From Larix kaempferi (Eukaryota > Streptophyta > Pinopsida > Pinales > Pinaceae), in the NCBI GenBank assembly GCA_027924585.1, contig BSBM01000261.1, positions 3,985,501-4,049,500 on the forward strand: a stretch of 64,000 nucleotides of DNA, read 5' to 3'. Numbering within the stretch: position 1 is the stretch's first letter; every line of letters starts with the position of its first letter. A program made the position numbers and the translations under genes. Positions 45,673-57,309 of the stretch are shown here, in pieces. Below the pieces are notes generated by a model. It was given only the letters and a program-made list of their open reading frames with translations, was not told the origin of the DNA and did not search any database.

Positions 45673-46368
45673 CTTAAATTGGGAATAATGTGAATTGAGT
45701 GCTGAGATTCCAGTACCACGGTCGTCTCTGCTAGGAGGAGGGGGAGGAGGAGCTGGGAGTGAAATTTCCCCTTCTAACGTCAATTGCAGCCCTTCGTCAC
45801 CCCATTCTGTATCCGCTATTGTGATTGGCTGCTGCTCATCCCCGGTTACAATCACCAGATCATCATCTTCATCTTCATCATCGCCGCCGCCGCCGCCGCC
45901 GGCATTCCCACTTATCTCCTGCTGCTGCTCCGCCCGGTGATGGTGCTGATGATGCTCATGCTGATCATCATTAACTAGAATATCCAAATCATCGCTGTCA
46001 CTATCGCTGTCGCTATTGGTATTCCCCCAGTTGTGCCCATTCCCATTCCCATTGGCATCCATTTGGGCAAGTTGAGCATCAGCATCGTCAGCCAAGTCCT
46101 TCTGATTTTCATTATTTTCTCTAGGGCTTCCCTCCTTGTCAGTCTGAACATGGCGGCCATCTGAATAATAGTCCTTGTTATGGGACGTGATCATCTTTTG
46201 TCCATAAAAGAGTTCGAATTCGTCAGACGGCCCTACATCCCCCTCCTCCTCGTGCTCCTCCTCCTCCCTCTTGGAGTATGGCGGAGACGATGAGGAAGCA
46301 TCGTCGTCCTTCAAACTCACCCCTGCAACGTCTGTATACAGATCGCCAAACTCGTCTTCTTCTTCCAT
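45673..46368 (-). CDS. FIPS5: FIP1[V]-like polyadenylation factor, exon 1 (start codon)
   Basis: First coding exon, 232 codons, of a plant FIP1[V]/FIPS5-type subunit of the nuclear cleavage and polyadenylation complex. The ATG at 46368 gives MEEEDEFGDLYTDV, the conserved N-terminus of the family; an upstream in-frame TTG at 46377 is not a likely start. The rest is acidic and low complexity: Ser/Asp tracts, His-rich HEHHQHHH, a six-Gly run, the acidic block DDEDEDDDLVIV, a short motif TEWGDEGLQ that resembles the WGEDGLQ of Arabidopsis FIPS5, and a proline run. It ends at HYSQFK, codon AAG, followed by a GT donor (minus GTTGGC). Family knowledge: FIP1 is an RNA-binding scaffold linking poly(A) polymerase with CPSF30 and other CPSF/CFI subunits. 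Low-complexity stretches vary between species, so lack of alignment there is expected. Confidence 0.9.
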
Positions 46369-47700
46369 GAAAGCCAAAACTCGGAGTATGAGTATGAATT
46401 CTGAATGAATGACCTAAACAACACAAGTTCAAGATTGAGAGATTGAGGGCTCAGCTGAGAATAATGTGGATGACTGCCTACCTATTCCATTGCATGAGAT
46501 CGAGATTATGTTTGTTCTGTGGTTCAATCAAAACCAAGTGAAAGACAGTTTCGAGGTTTTATGGATGGAAGGTTTATGGAGCACTTGCTCAAATACCCAT
46601 CCGACATTTATCTAGAGAGTTGTTTTTGAGGTTTTGTGGCCTCTTTGTGATGTCATACTTGCTAAAATACTCATCCAATATTTATCAACACTGTTATTTT
46701 TGAGGTTTTGTGGTCTCTTTCTGATGTCATTCTTTAAGAAATTTTAAGGTTTTGTGCATCCTTTTTTATGTCGTTCTTTAAGAAATTCTAAGGTTTTGTG
46801 CATCCTTTCTGATGTCATTCTTAATGAAGTGGCTTGTTTTGGTTTTTGGGTAAGATTTTTCCCATTTAAGAAATTAATGGAGAAACCTTTTTTATGAATG
46901 TTATTTTTATTAAAATAAGTTATAAACCTGTAATGCAAGTTATAAACATTGTTTATATATATAAACAATGTGATAGATAATTTCCATCCTTAAATGATGA
47001 AAATAAATCTTAAACTACCTAAATAAAAACAAAAACTTTAAAGAATATTTTTATATTAAACTTGCATTATCAAAAATTTAAGATTTATTTTCATTATTTA
47101 ATGATGGGATTTATTATGAAATTTGTGGTAGATAGTATTACCTATTTTGAAATCCTCATACTTTACGTTTATAGATTCGTTATAAAGGCCAAAAATGTTG
47201 CTCTTTTCATTAAAGAGTTCAATAATTTTAGAAGAAGTTATATACCCCTCTATCCAACTCCATCTAAAGACATATTATCTTACTACTCCATTATCCAAGT
47301 TGAAAGAGGTCAATGATTCCTTTTGATTTTCAAAGGAGACTCATTGTAGGATCTCATATATGATCCAAATCATGGGCTTTGTTCATAATACAAATTCACT
47401 ATGTTGTATTACCCACTTCTTCTTTACCGTAGATGTTAAAAAAGGCTACTCTCCCCATATTTTCTCATAGGACTTGGCCATATGTGTGTGTGTGTGTGTG
47501 TGTGTGTGTCCATAATGCCCTCTGCTTTTTGTAGCTACTTTAGGTTTTTCTATCCTCCTTTTGTATGTCCTCTTTCGAAAGTCATGGTGGGCGATTTTGG
47601 TCACTCATGGATATTGATATTGAATTAAATTAAACTCCACTCAATTTGAAATGGCATTTCATTTAACTTAATATTTTTCAATTGTGGATGTGTTGGGTTC
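46369..47700. other. FIP1 upstream region: presumed 5' UTR and promoter, no gene seen
   Basis: AT-rich sequence between the FIP1 start codon and the upstream LINE. It holds short direct repeats around TTTTGTG.TC / GATGTCATTCTT at 46620-46820 and a (GT)n run at 47483-47508. No coding sequence was recognised. The promoter and transcription start of FIP1 should be here, but I cannot place a TATA box with confidence. Confidence 0.4.
47483..47508. repeat. (GT)n microsatellite
   Basis: About 13 uninterrupted GT units upstream of the FIP1 gene. Confidence 0.95.
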
Positions 47701-47775
47701 CATCGCTGTCTCTTATAGGGTTTTGTGGTGTTCCTAGTCGTCGCTGCCAGGCCTCCGGCCCTAATTCAATCAAGT

Positions 47776-48720
47776 ATGGTTGCTCGAGGGGGGGGTAACC
47801 CAACCCCCCCACTGGTCTTTGATCCTTCATCTAAGACTGGGAACCATCTACCAGATAGTAACAGCAACATGATTCAATCTTATGCATCCAAAGATAATAT
47901 ACGAGGAATGGAAGGAGAGGGAACCTTCATCCCATCTCAAATGCTCCCCGATGGATCCAAAAAGGAAAAGCAAATCAAAGGCAATCGTCGATCCACTGGA
48001 AGATGTATTCCAAAGATGGATAGTACACCAAGATACAAGGTAACATCTCAAAGTATCAATCAACAAATCCAATTCATGAAGGATCATGCGTTGATTGGAA
48101 AAATTTTGGGTATCTAGCCAACAGAGAAAGCTCTAATCTGGTGGATAAACAATAAATGGAAACCCAAATCCCACTACGATTTGAGGCTCGATTCTAAGGG
48201 TTTCTTCCCTGTCACTTTTTCCAACCTTGAGGACAAGGATCATATCTTTGATAAAATGCCCTATTTCTTCAACTCGGTAGGGTTGTACCTGAGATTTTGG
48301 TCTAAAACATTTAGTTTGAAGATGGAAGACTTCTCCCATGCCCCTGTTTGGATCCAATCGTATTCGTTGCCTCAAGATTATTGTGACCATGAAAACTTGG
48401 AGGGTATAGAAAACACAATTGGCTCGTTTATTAAGGTTTCAAAAGCCATTAGAGTTGAGTGTTATACCTCTTATGCTCGGATTTGTGTTTATATGAACAT
48501 CTCCAAAGCTCTCCCCAAGGCCATTGCTTTATGGAACGAAAACTTGGAATGGATTCAAACGCTTAACTATGAGCATATCCCATTCTGTTGTAAAAAATGC
48601 CATGAGCGTGCCCACCTCCTTCGGGATTTCCCTCTAAACACTACTTCCTATCAACCCAGTCAACCCCCAAATTCAATGAAGATGGATACACAAGGTCTCA
48701 AACCATGGGAGGCAATCTAA
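47776..48720 (+). pseudogene. LINE L1 ORF1 (DUF4283-like RNA-binding protein)
   Basis: Starts MVARGGGNPTPPLVFDP; one TAG at 48115-48117 then continues (KWKPKSHYDLRLDSKGFFPV, FDKMPYFFNSVGLYLRFW, APVWIQSYSLPQDYCDHENL). These match the DUF4283 block of plant LINE ORF1. A CCHC-like knuckle CCKKCHERAHLLRDF follows, the last Cys replaced by Phe. ORF1 proteins bind element RNA. Confidence 0.8.
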
Positions 48721-49246
48721 AAGAACCATGATCATGGAGTAATCTTGAAAGGGGGAGACTAGAAATTGATTTGAATCTCTCAATGAGCTGCAAGAGGAGA
48801 TGTAAGCAACATGGCAATTAGAACAACTAGCTCTACCATGATCCAATGAGGCCACTGATCGAGAGCACCAACATCAAGCCTATGAACGAGGCATGGAGAG
48901 GGTCTGAACCTTTAGTAATAAATAGTCACACCTCACAAATGAGTCATCCACAGATCAACTTAGACATACATAGCATAGAAGAAGCTTGTAAATGAAAAGA
49001 TCATCAAACCATCCCAACCAAACAAATATAGTTATTCAAGGAAGCATTGCTTAAAACAAGGACCAAAGTTCCCTTGGGAGACCACAATATCAAGCTTAAA
49101 GAGACCAATAAAAATCTAAAGGAAGCAGGGAAAAAAGGGCGAAAGAGCAGCAATGAATGGCTTGAAGAAGTTAGAGAGCAGCTGGTCGATTTAGGGCAAT
49201 ATGCCCAGCTTACCGAGATATACTCTTCCATCCCTCCCATTTCTCA

Positions 49247-49960
49247 ATGAAAGTCATTTCTTGGAATATTCGAGGTATTAAAGGCAAATAAAAACATAGG
49301 CTATTTCAAAACAAACTTAGGCAGGAACAACCTCAAATCATGTTGTTGCAAGAAACAAAATTTGATAATGAAATACTTACCAAAATGGCCAACAAGTATG
49401 GAAGGGCTCGCAATCCATAGCAATAGATGTCGTCAGATCCATTAGAGGCCTAGCCTTACTCTAGAACCCAAAAGAAATATTTTTTCATGAAATCATATCC
49501 ATGTGTTATTTCCTCTCAGCAAAATGCCATCTCCTTGGATCATAGATTGTTGGAACAATTACCAATTTATATGGGTCACGTACCACCCCTCAAAAGTTGT
49601 AGTTCCTAGACTCCCTCTCTTGGTTGGCAAGGCATGTTGACATTGGCCAATGGATTCTCAAAGGGGATTTTAATATAGTTACCTCCTTGTTGTAGGTGGA
49701 AGGATGGCGTCAAAGATTGGATCGGGGTGACCTATTCCAAGAAACTATGCAACACCTCAAGTTGGTTGATTTAGAAGCTTCCAGTGGACTCTACACATGG
49801 AACAACGAGTGTGGAGGGGAGTAGTAGATTGCATCAAGACTTGATTGCTTCTTAGTCTTGGAGACCACTGTGCTACAAGGGGCTAACTTAGAAGTGACCA
49901 TTCTCCCAGCCGCGGGTTCAAACCACTAGCCCACCTGTCTTCTTTGGCATGTCATGAGTA
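49247..49960 (+). pseudogene. LINE L1 endonuclease region, decayed
   Basis: The ATG at 49247 opens MKVISWNIRGIKGK, then a stop; IMLLQETKFDNE continues in frame. Later fragments near 49750-49900 (LKLVDLEASSGLYTWNNE) correspond to the endonuclease C-terminal half. Heavily interrupted. Confidence 0.78.
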
Positions 49961-49984
49961 TGCCCAAAAGATATTCGCTTAAAT

Positions 49985-51360
49985 TTAAAAAAATTTGGCT
50001 TACCCACCCAAACTTCAAAGATGGTGGACAAAGCTAGATAACCTTAAGGGCTATCTGATGTATCCCTTCCAACAAAAATTGAAACACCTTAAGTTGCGCC
50101 TAAAACAGTGGAATAAGGAAGAATTCAGAAATATCCTTCAAGCTCAAAAGGCCTATATGAAAAAATGGAGGTTGTTCAACTTCAAATGATTCAAAAAGGC
50201 CGCTCTCCAACCCTAAAGGAGTCTAAATCCAACCTCAAATTTCAAATCGATAAGTGGCAAGATCAGGAAGAAATCCTCTATTATCAAAATTCTCGAGTCC
50301 AATGGTTTAAAGAGGGGGCGAAAAACATCGCCTTCTTCCATTGTTACATGCTCCAATACAATCATGCCAACAAAATCACCTCTCTAATTAACTCAAGAGG
50401 GGAGAAATTGATTTCACATACAGTTTTGGAGTAGGAATTTGTTTCCTTCTATAAGGACCTACTCCCATAACGAGTCCTAGACAAATCTATAGCCATCAAC
50501 AAAATTACTAAGACACATACCCTGAATGGTTTCTCAATAATAGAATGATAGCTTAATGTGTCCCATTGAAGAAGCAGAGATCGAGGAGGAAGTCTTGTAA
50601 ATGGCAGTAGGAAAATCGCCAGGACCAGATGGATTCACCACTGACTTTTTCCATCACTGTTGGTATCTTAATAAAGAAGAAATCCTAGAAATTTTGGAAG
50701 ACTATTGAAGAGCGGCTACAATACTACCTGCTCTCAACTCCATATTCTTGGCTCTTATACCCAAAGAAAACCAAGCTACCAATCCAAGTAAGTATAGACC
50801 CATTTCGCTCTGCAACACCATTTTTAAATTAATCACGAAAGTCAAAGTGATCCACTTCAATCCTATCATGCATGGCTTAATCTCAAGGGAGCAATCAGGT
50901 TATGTGGAAGGCAGACAAATTTTTGATGGTATCATCTTATCCCATGAAGTCATTAATTCTCTTAATTCTTCTAAGAAACCGGGCATGCTTCTTAAGCTTG
51001 ACATGTCAAAGGCCTTTGCCAAATTATGTTGGCAATACATTGAGCAGGTTCTGATTGCCTTTAGCTTTTGTCGTAGATGGACTCAATGGGTCTTGGCTCT
51101 TACTTCTCCCCCCTTGTTTTCCATCCTCATTAATGGGGTCCCTTCTCATACCTTCAAACCCTCCTATGGAATCTGGCAAGGGGACCCTCTTTCCCCCTTC
51201 CTATTCAATTCTTATGGAAAAGGGCCTCAACTTTCATATTTGGGCTAACTCTCTCTCTGACAAAATTCATGGTCTCAATTTTCATAGCGTCGCTCTTAAG
51301 AACACTCACCAACAATTTTTGGATGACACCATCTTGATGGGACATCCTTTAACTAAATAA
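49985..51360 (+). pseudogene. RT: LINE L1 reverse transcriptase, decayed
   Basis: Blocks in order: VQWFKEGAKNIAFFHCYM, GKSPGPDGFTTDFFHHC-like at 50610-50660, MALIPKENQATNPSKYRPIS, EQSGYVEGRQIFDGIILSHE, MLLKLDMSKAFAKLCWQYIE, and IWQGDPLSPFLF. The catalytic box reads QFLDDTILMG, with Leu where Ala is normal (FADD). At least three frame changes. Confidence 0.88.
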
Positions 51361-52279
51361 GACAAAGCCTTTAAGCAGGTTCTCAAAGACTTCATGGATG
51401 CCTTTGGCACCTCCATCAACGAAGCCAAATCTTAGATTTTATTTTTGAATACTTCCCCTCTAACCCATAGAAGCTTTACTAGAATACTCGGCTTCCAAAG
51501 TAGCTCCCTTCTGTCCAAATATATTAGCGACCATGGGAAAACCTGTAAGACTGTCGGACTTGGTTCCACCCATCTCATTGACTAGGTGGGAACAGAGAAG
51601 ACTGATAGAGCTTTTGGGATGAACTCCAACAATGCCAAATAAAAGTTTAAATTGGGCAAGACAAAATCCACTGGGGGTATAAACCAAGCAACAACTTCTC
51701 CCTTAAAGAGGCTTACTACCTTATGGTTGGCCATCATGATCTTTCGCAAGAACAATTTTGGACTAAAATATAGAAATCCAAACTTTGGCCCAAATTCAGC
51801 CTCTTCTCTTAGTTAGTTGCTAGAAGGAAAATTCTCACTTGGGGCAACCTACTAAAACGAGGTTTTGAGGAACCCTCATTGTGTATGCTTTGTCAAGTCA
51901 ATTATGAAAAATATTGACAACATTCTCAATGGTTGTGAGTATGTGAAGGCATTATGGGACAGGGGAACTATGAGATTTAGACTATCAGATCGCGTTCGTG
52001 GTAGCATTATCTCAACCATAGAACAGTGGTCGAATAATTGTTCTTAAATCCTATCCTAAACAGGATATCGCAGTTATTCTTGAGCTTCCTGATTTGGAAG
52101 ACATGGAAAGAAAGGAACCGTTGTATTTTACAGGACACAAGCATCAATCCCAATCTCATTTGGGCTAAGATCAAATTCAACATAGCCAAAACCATAAACC
52201 TATGCCCTTGGACCGATCAAGACCTTTAGTTCAATCATAAAGAGAAATTTATATTTCAAGAATGAGACATCAAGCTTCA

Positions 52280-52800
52280 ACCCATGCCTCCCCTCCTCGG
52301 TAGAATATTGCATCCATTATCCAATCTGAATTTATAATCGCTCCCTCCTCTAGATTTCTACAAACTAAACTTTGACGATGCCTCCAAGGAAATACTAGTC
52401 TTGTAGGATATGGCGAAGTTTTTCAAAATGATAGGGGTCATATCCTTATTATTTTTCATGGTTTTCTTGGGCAAGAAACCAATAATGTTGTAGAAATACT
52501 AGGGCTCACCAGAGGTGTAAAAATGGCCATTTATCTTCGATTCACCAAGCTTGTGATAGAAGGGGATTCATAGATCCTCATAAATTTGTTATGACATTTG
52601 CTTAATGGAACTCTCATTCATCTCTTAGCCAAGAATTGTAAATGGGAAGACAAATTGCATCTAATGGCCTCTCTCATGACTAGCATTCTTGTAACTAACA
52701 CTTCCCATGTTCGTTAGGAGGTCAACAAGTTAGTGGACCAGCTTTCCAATGAAGAAGAAGTCAACATCAAGCAAATCCATTATGAGTGGCACTAGAAAGT
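52280..52800 (+). pseudogene. LINE L1 C-terminal RNase H-like region
   Basis: Translated plus-strand fragments GYGEVFQNDRGHILIIFHGF, ETNNVVEILGLTRGVKMAI and KLVIEGDS resemble the RVT_3 RNase H domain that ends many plant LINE ORF2 proteins (N..AE...L..G...A and the VEGDS motif). Interrupted by stops. Confidence 0.65.
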
Positions 52801-54109
52801 GGTGAGAGAATCATCACTCAAAGAAGACTGCCAAAGAATCATTGCCTATGACAACAACTTCATGGATGGGGTGAAATATACAGTGCATGATTCCCTCAAC
52901 ACGTGGCCAGAGGATGAGGTAGGTGCCTCTAACACACGGCTAGAGGATAGGAAAAATGGCATTTAACTCTATTTTAATCCACATGGATTGGAGGATATGG
53001 AGCATGTAAAGGATTAAGTCTGAGTATTTTTGGTCAACTAGGAGTGAGGTTTGCAGTGTGCAAAACTTAATGGCATTCGATGAGACTAAGAAGGCTTTCA
53101 AATCCATTGATGGGACTGTGCACTAAAGTGTTGGTGTTGGAAATAAGTAGTGTCTCTTGGTCCATGGGATTGCCATTGTGCTTGGCGATAGAAGAGAGTG
53201 AGTCTTTGTCCAAATATTGGAAAATGAGGAGCCCGGTGGTGGGGGTAACCGTATTCACTTGAGGCTCCTAGCCACCTAGTGCAACACCGAGAGGGCGGAC
53301 ATTTGCAAACAATGATCATGGTGGGATTTAGTTGCGATGGTCGTTGTGGATGGTTGGGTCTTAGTGGGAGAGACGAAGGTGTAGGGAAACATGGTTTAGC
53401 AAAGGTCTCACAATAGGCATGGTGGGGGTTCTCAGCCACACTAGTTTGAACATAAATATAATGATAGCACCCTGTAGCATATCAAAAACAAAATTGACCA
53501 AGGAGAAGCCACTGTGGTAGTATAGGTTTAGGGGCATTCATATGGCAGCCAAATGGTAAGATTTTGTGGTGGCTTAGATCCTTATTGGGTGCTCAAAATA
53601 ATGCTTCGTCGTCATCTATAGGAAAATGAGTAGTCACAGTGGGGTGTTCGACTAGTGTTGTCTTCCTTACATGATGATGTTAATGTTGTTCACTCTAAAC
53701 TTGACCTGGTGGCAGAAGCGAGCAATACTCCTTTGCAAATTCCACAACAACCTCCAGTGAAATATGAAGTCAGGATTCAGGTTCCTAATCATTAAGATCT
53801 TTTTCTTTTGTATGTATGTTTAGCATGCTTGGCTTCAAAGGTAGTCTCTTTTGGTCTGGTTTTAGTTTGGAACAATGTTGTTTTTTTGGTCTTAAACTCA
53901 GGCAGGTCTTCCTGGTTTCACTATGTAGGGAAACACCCCCCTTCTAGTTTTTTCAAGAATCTTCTATGGTGTTATTTTGACTTAAAAAGGGCCTTTCCAT
54001 TGGGTGGCCCAGTTTCCACTTTGCCATGTCAACCATGGATGCTCCAATTTTGTAACTTTAGTTTGTAACTGTTATCTCTCATGTTAATATAATTTGTTGC
54101 TTATAAAAA
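52800..54109 (+). other. LINE L1 3' untranslated region
   Basis: No coding sequence was recognised between the RNase H region and the A-rich 3' end. Short frames on both strands around 53.1-53.4 kb have no recognised domain. Confidence 0.45.
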
Positions 54110-55520
54110 AGACTTAATATTAATGTCCATGAGTGACCAAATTTGGTCAATGGGACTCGTGAAATGTTACATACAAAAAGAAAAGGGAGTGACTAAAGCT
54201 ACTTCAAAGAAAAAAGGAAAGTAAGCACATAAAGACTCAGTTTAAGGAGCTAGAGAGAGATGAAGAGAGAAGAGATGCAAATATAGAAGACTAAGTTTAA
54301 CCAAAGTCCTATGAGGAAATACGGGGAGAGTCACCACAAGGATAACACCTTGTAGCGGAGTTTTTTATGGAACCTCCTTGAAAAATTTATCCCTTCTCCA
54401 TTTATAGCAGAAGTTGCTAGCGAAGGAGAGCAACCAAAGGTCTTTGTGGAGGTTTTTACATCGGTGTGCCTAAATTGTCACGACGCACCGGTGCACTCAC
54501 AAACATAATGCACCAATGTTGAACTAATAAGGAACACCGATAACTTTTATTATTATAAAATGCTAAAATATCATTTTTTATTATAAAAAATGCATATCGA
54601 TGCTCCACACAAAATCAAAAGCACCGGTGCATGTGTAAAGGGTGCATTGGATCATGTTACAACAGTTGGTTATTCAATTAAAAAAATAATTTTTAAAAAA
54701 TATCGTTGTTCTTAAAAAACCTAACCGTGTCGGTGTGTATACATATTGGCGCACTGAAAAACATTAACGACATGCTCAATAGAACTATAGCCTCGAGTAT
54801 TTTTAACATGTAACCGAAAATCCAACCGATGCGTTATGAATATTACCACGCATCGATGCATTATGGTATACATAACGCACCACATGTTTAAGCCTTTCAC
54901 TTACAAAATATATATTTTTGTATTAAAAAAATAAAATAGTGCATCGGTGCATTCCCTTACCCCTTAATGCATCAATGCATCGTATTGTCGTAGGGAGCAC
55001 TGCGGTAGGGTAAACTAAAATAAATAAATAAATTCCAAACCGAATTTCATTATTATGTTTCCTTACATGCTTCTAACCACTCACACAAGAACCAATGTTC
55101 ACCCTCCTTGTACGATCACCCCATTTGCAATACTCTACAGTGTTTCTTACTTGATTCAATAGCTTTGTCGGTCCATTCAATTCATTTTCAAATTTTGGAA
55201 AACAATGCACATTTTCAAATTTTTTTCTACGAGAAAACCGTACCTCCTCAAGCGGGAATAGACTAGGTAAATTGTTATTTACCTCCTTATTTTCAATTTC
55301 ATCGAATTAAAATTTACATCTGGGCTTAAATTTGGCCATTGTTTTCATTTAAAAAAAATCCAATACAATGCGCTTCACAGGTTCGGCTGACATTAAACTT
55401 GACGATGCGTACTATTAATTTACAAGTAGCACCACGAGTGGTGTGTCTAGTGGGACACCCCATTACCGGTGCATTATAAAATATAATGCACAAGGCTTTG
55501 TGCACATTATCAATTAAAGT
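54110..55520. other. Retroposon tail and AT-rich DNA, no gene
   Basis: 54113-54165 repeats the retroposon 3' end of 1725 in minus orientation (TTAATATTAATGTCCATGAG). From 54450 onward the sequence is full of short GCACCGGTGCA / GCATCGATGCA-type palindromes. Confidence 0.4.
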
Positions 55521-56095
55521 AAGCACACACCGTATGTTTTAGGCTATACAATTATAAATATTCAAATTTTATAATAAAAAAATTAGCATATCGATGTGTT
55601 TCATTACTACATTAGCACTGGTGTGCCAAATAACATGGATCAACGTGAGAATGGTGGCAGTGCTTGGTTTCTGATATAGCGCACCACAGCAAATTCCCTA
55701 TATCTATTAAATAAAACACGCATTGCATGTTTTAGCCTATACAATTACAAAGTTTTGAATTTATATTAAAAAAATAGCATATCATTGTCTTTCATGACTA
55801 CATTAGCGCCAGTGCACTTAATAACATGGAGCGTCATGAAAATGGTTATGTTTGTTTTCCGATACATTGTACTGGCATCAGTGAGCATTATCTATTAAAA
55901 AAACACACACCTCATGCTTCAGCCTATACATATACAATTTTTTGAATTTTTATATTAAACAAAATTTAGCATAATAATTTGTTTCATGACTAAATTAACA
56001 CAGATGCGCCAAATAACATGGAGCACTTTGAAAAGTGCAGTGCTTGCTTTCTAATAAAGCATACCGAACATGGTGCACATAATCTATAAAAGGTG
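55520..56095. repeat. Diverged tandem repeat, unit about 190 bp, three copies
   Basis: Copies anchored at GTATGTTTTAGGCTATACAA (55532), GCATGTTTTAGCCTATACAA (55725) and CATGCTTCAGCCTATACA (55913); spacing about 193 and 188 bases. Each also has ..ACTACATTAGC.C.(G)GTGC and AATAACATGGA. A fourth more distant relative lies near 54885. Confidence 0.8.
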
Positions 56096-56099
56096 CACA

Positions 56100-57120
56100 A
56101 GTTACTTTATCACATTATTTTTGCAAACACAAATTAATTTTAGTTTTTTATAAATTCAAAATGGTTATATGTGTGTGTGTTTTATAATTTCGATGGTTAT
56201 ATATGTGTGTGCATTCTATGACTTGAAGGTTAGTGGCGTCTCCCTACTCTTCAATTTCATCCATGTATTTTTGTCATTTTGGCTTCTAGGGTGTCGTAGG
56301 AAACCCCCGAGGGTTTTGGTCATGGGTTGCGCCTCTTGGGGCTTTTCTTGTGACTAAGGTTGCAGGAAAGGCCTAAACAAAGGCAACTAGGTCATGCTTG
56401 ACTGGGAAACATGCACAACTTTAGGTTGCACCCAGATGGAGGAAAACCACAACTCTGTTGTGCTTTTTAACCAACTAAGTGCAACCTGGGGTCGCCCTTT
56501 TCAAGGGGAAAAGAGTTGTGACTAGTTTTAGATTAATTCAATGATGTTGTTTCCAAAAAATTGATGCAGGATGAGGGTTAATTGGAGGAAAAGAGATGTC
56601 TCCGGGCTCAGGGGAGCCATCAATGATCCAGATGGGTATAAGTGGCCACCCACCTATTCCATTGGCTCAAAACAACTTTTCCAATTTGGCAGTTTTTTAG
56701 GTTGAAGCACTGCTCTAGATGAATATCAGTGGCAAACCACCTATTCCACGAGCTCAAGACAATTTTTCCAGTTTGACAGTTTTTATGGATTTTCGTGTCC
56801 AAAACTTTCAGAGCCGTTTTGAGGCCCTAAATGACATTTTTTGGTGATGCGGCAGTCCAGACATATCAAATGACAAATGACATGTTTGGACATCCAAAAT
56901 GCATTCTTCTTGGCTAGACCTTTCCAACAAGCTACCAATCACCCTAAATAGAGATCGTATGCAAAAGTTATGCCCCCGAGAAGTTGACACTTCAACTAAC
57001 CACCTAAGGGCCTCCAAACCTTTTTACGGTTCATCTCCTAGGGTTAGGTTTTTTATGTTTGGGGTGTTTGCACTCATGTTTATGATAAAAAGTCCCTTCA
57101 ACCTCCTTTTGTAATCAGCT
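56100..57120. other. No recognisable gene
   Basis: Contains a direct repeat of GTGGC.ACCCACCTATTCCA-like sequence (56640 and 56725) with AACTTTTCCAATTTGGCAGT / AATTTTTCCAGTTTGACAGT. No coding sequence was assigned; the segment may belong to the element coding region that follows. Confidence 0.35.
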
Positions 57121-57309
57121 TGTCATGAATGAGCGTAACTGCCGCATCTCTTCCAAGATATATAGCTACCACCATTCTAGTTGTTTTTTATTTTACAACT
57201 TGTTCTATTTCATTCATTTAATAGAATTTGAGTTTACCGTATCACTGTGTTCCTTGCAATATATATATATATATATATGTATGTGGTTCTACTTATGCTC
57301 TTTCATTTC

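Larger units (their letters stand above)
47720..54109 (+). mobile_element. LINE L1: near full-length L1-type element, decayed
   Basis: Contains ORF1, endonuclease, RT, a C-terminal RNase H-like region and a 3' end ..GTTAATATAATTTGTTGCTT followed by ATAAAAAA, typical of plant LINE tails. About 6.4 kb in all. Numerous stops break every ORF. It lies upstream of FIP1, in the opposite orientation (divergent). TSDs were not found. Confidence 0.8.
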
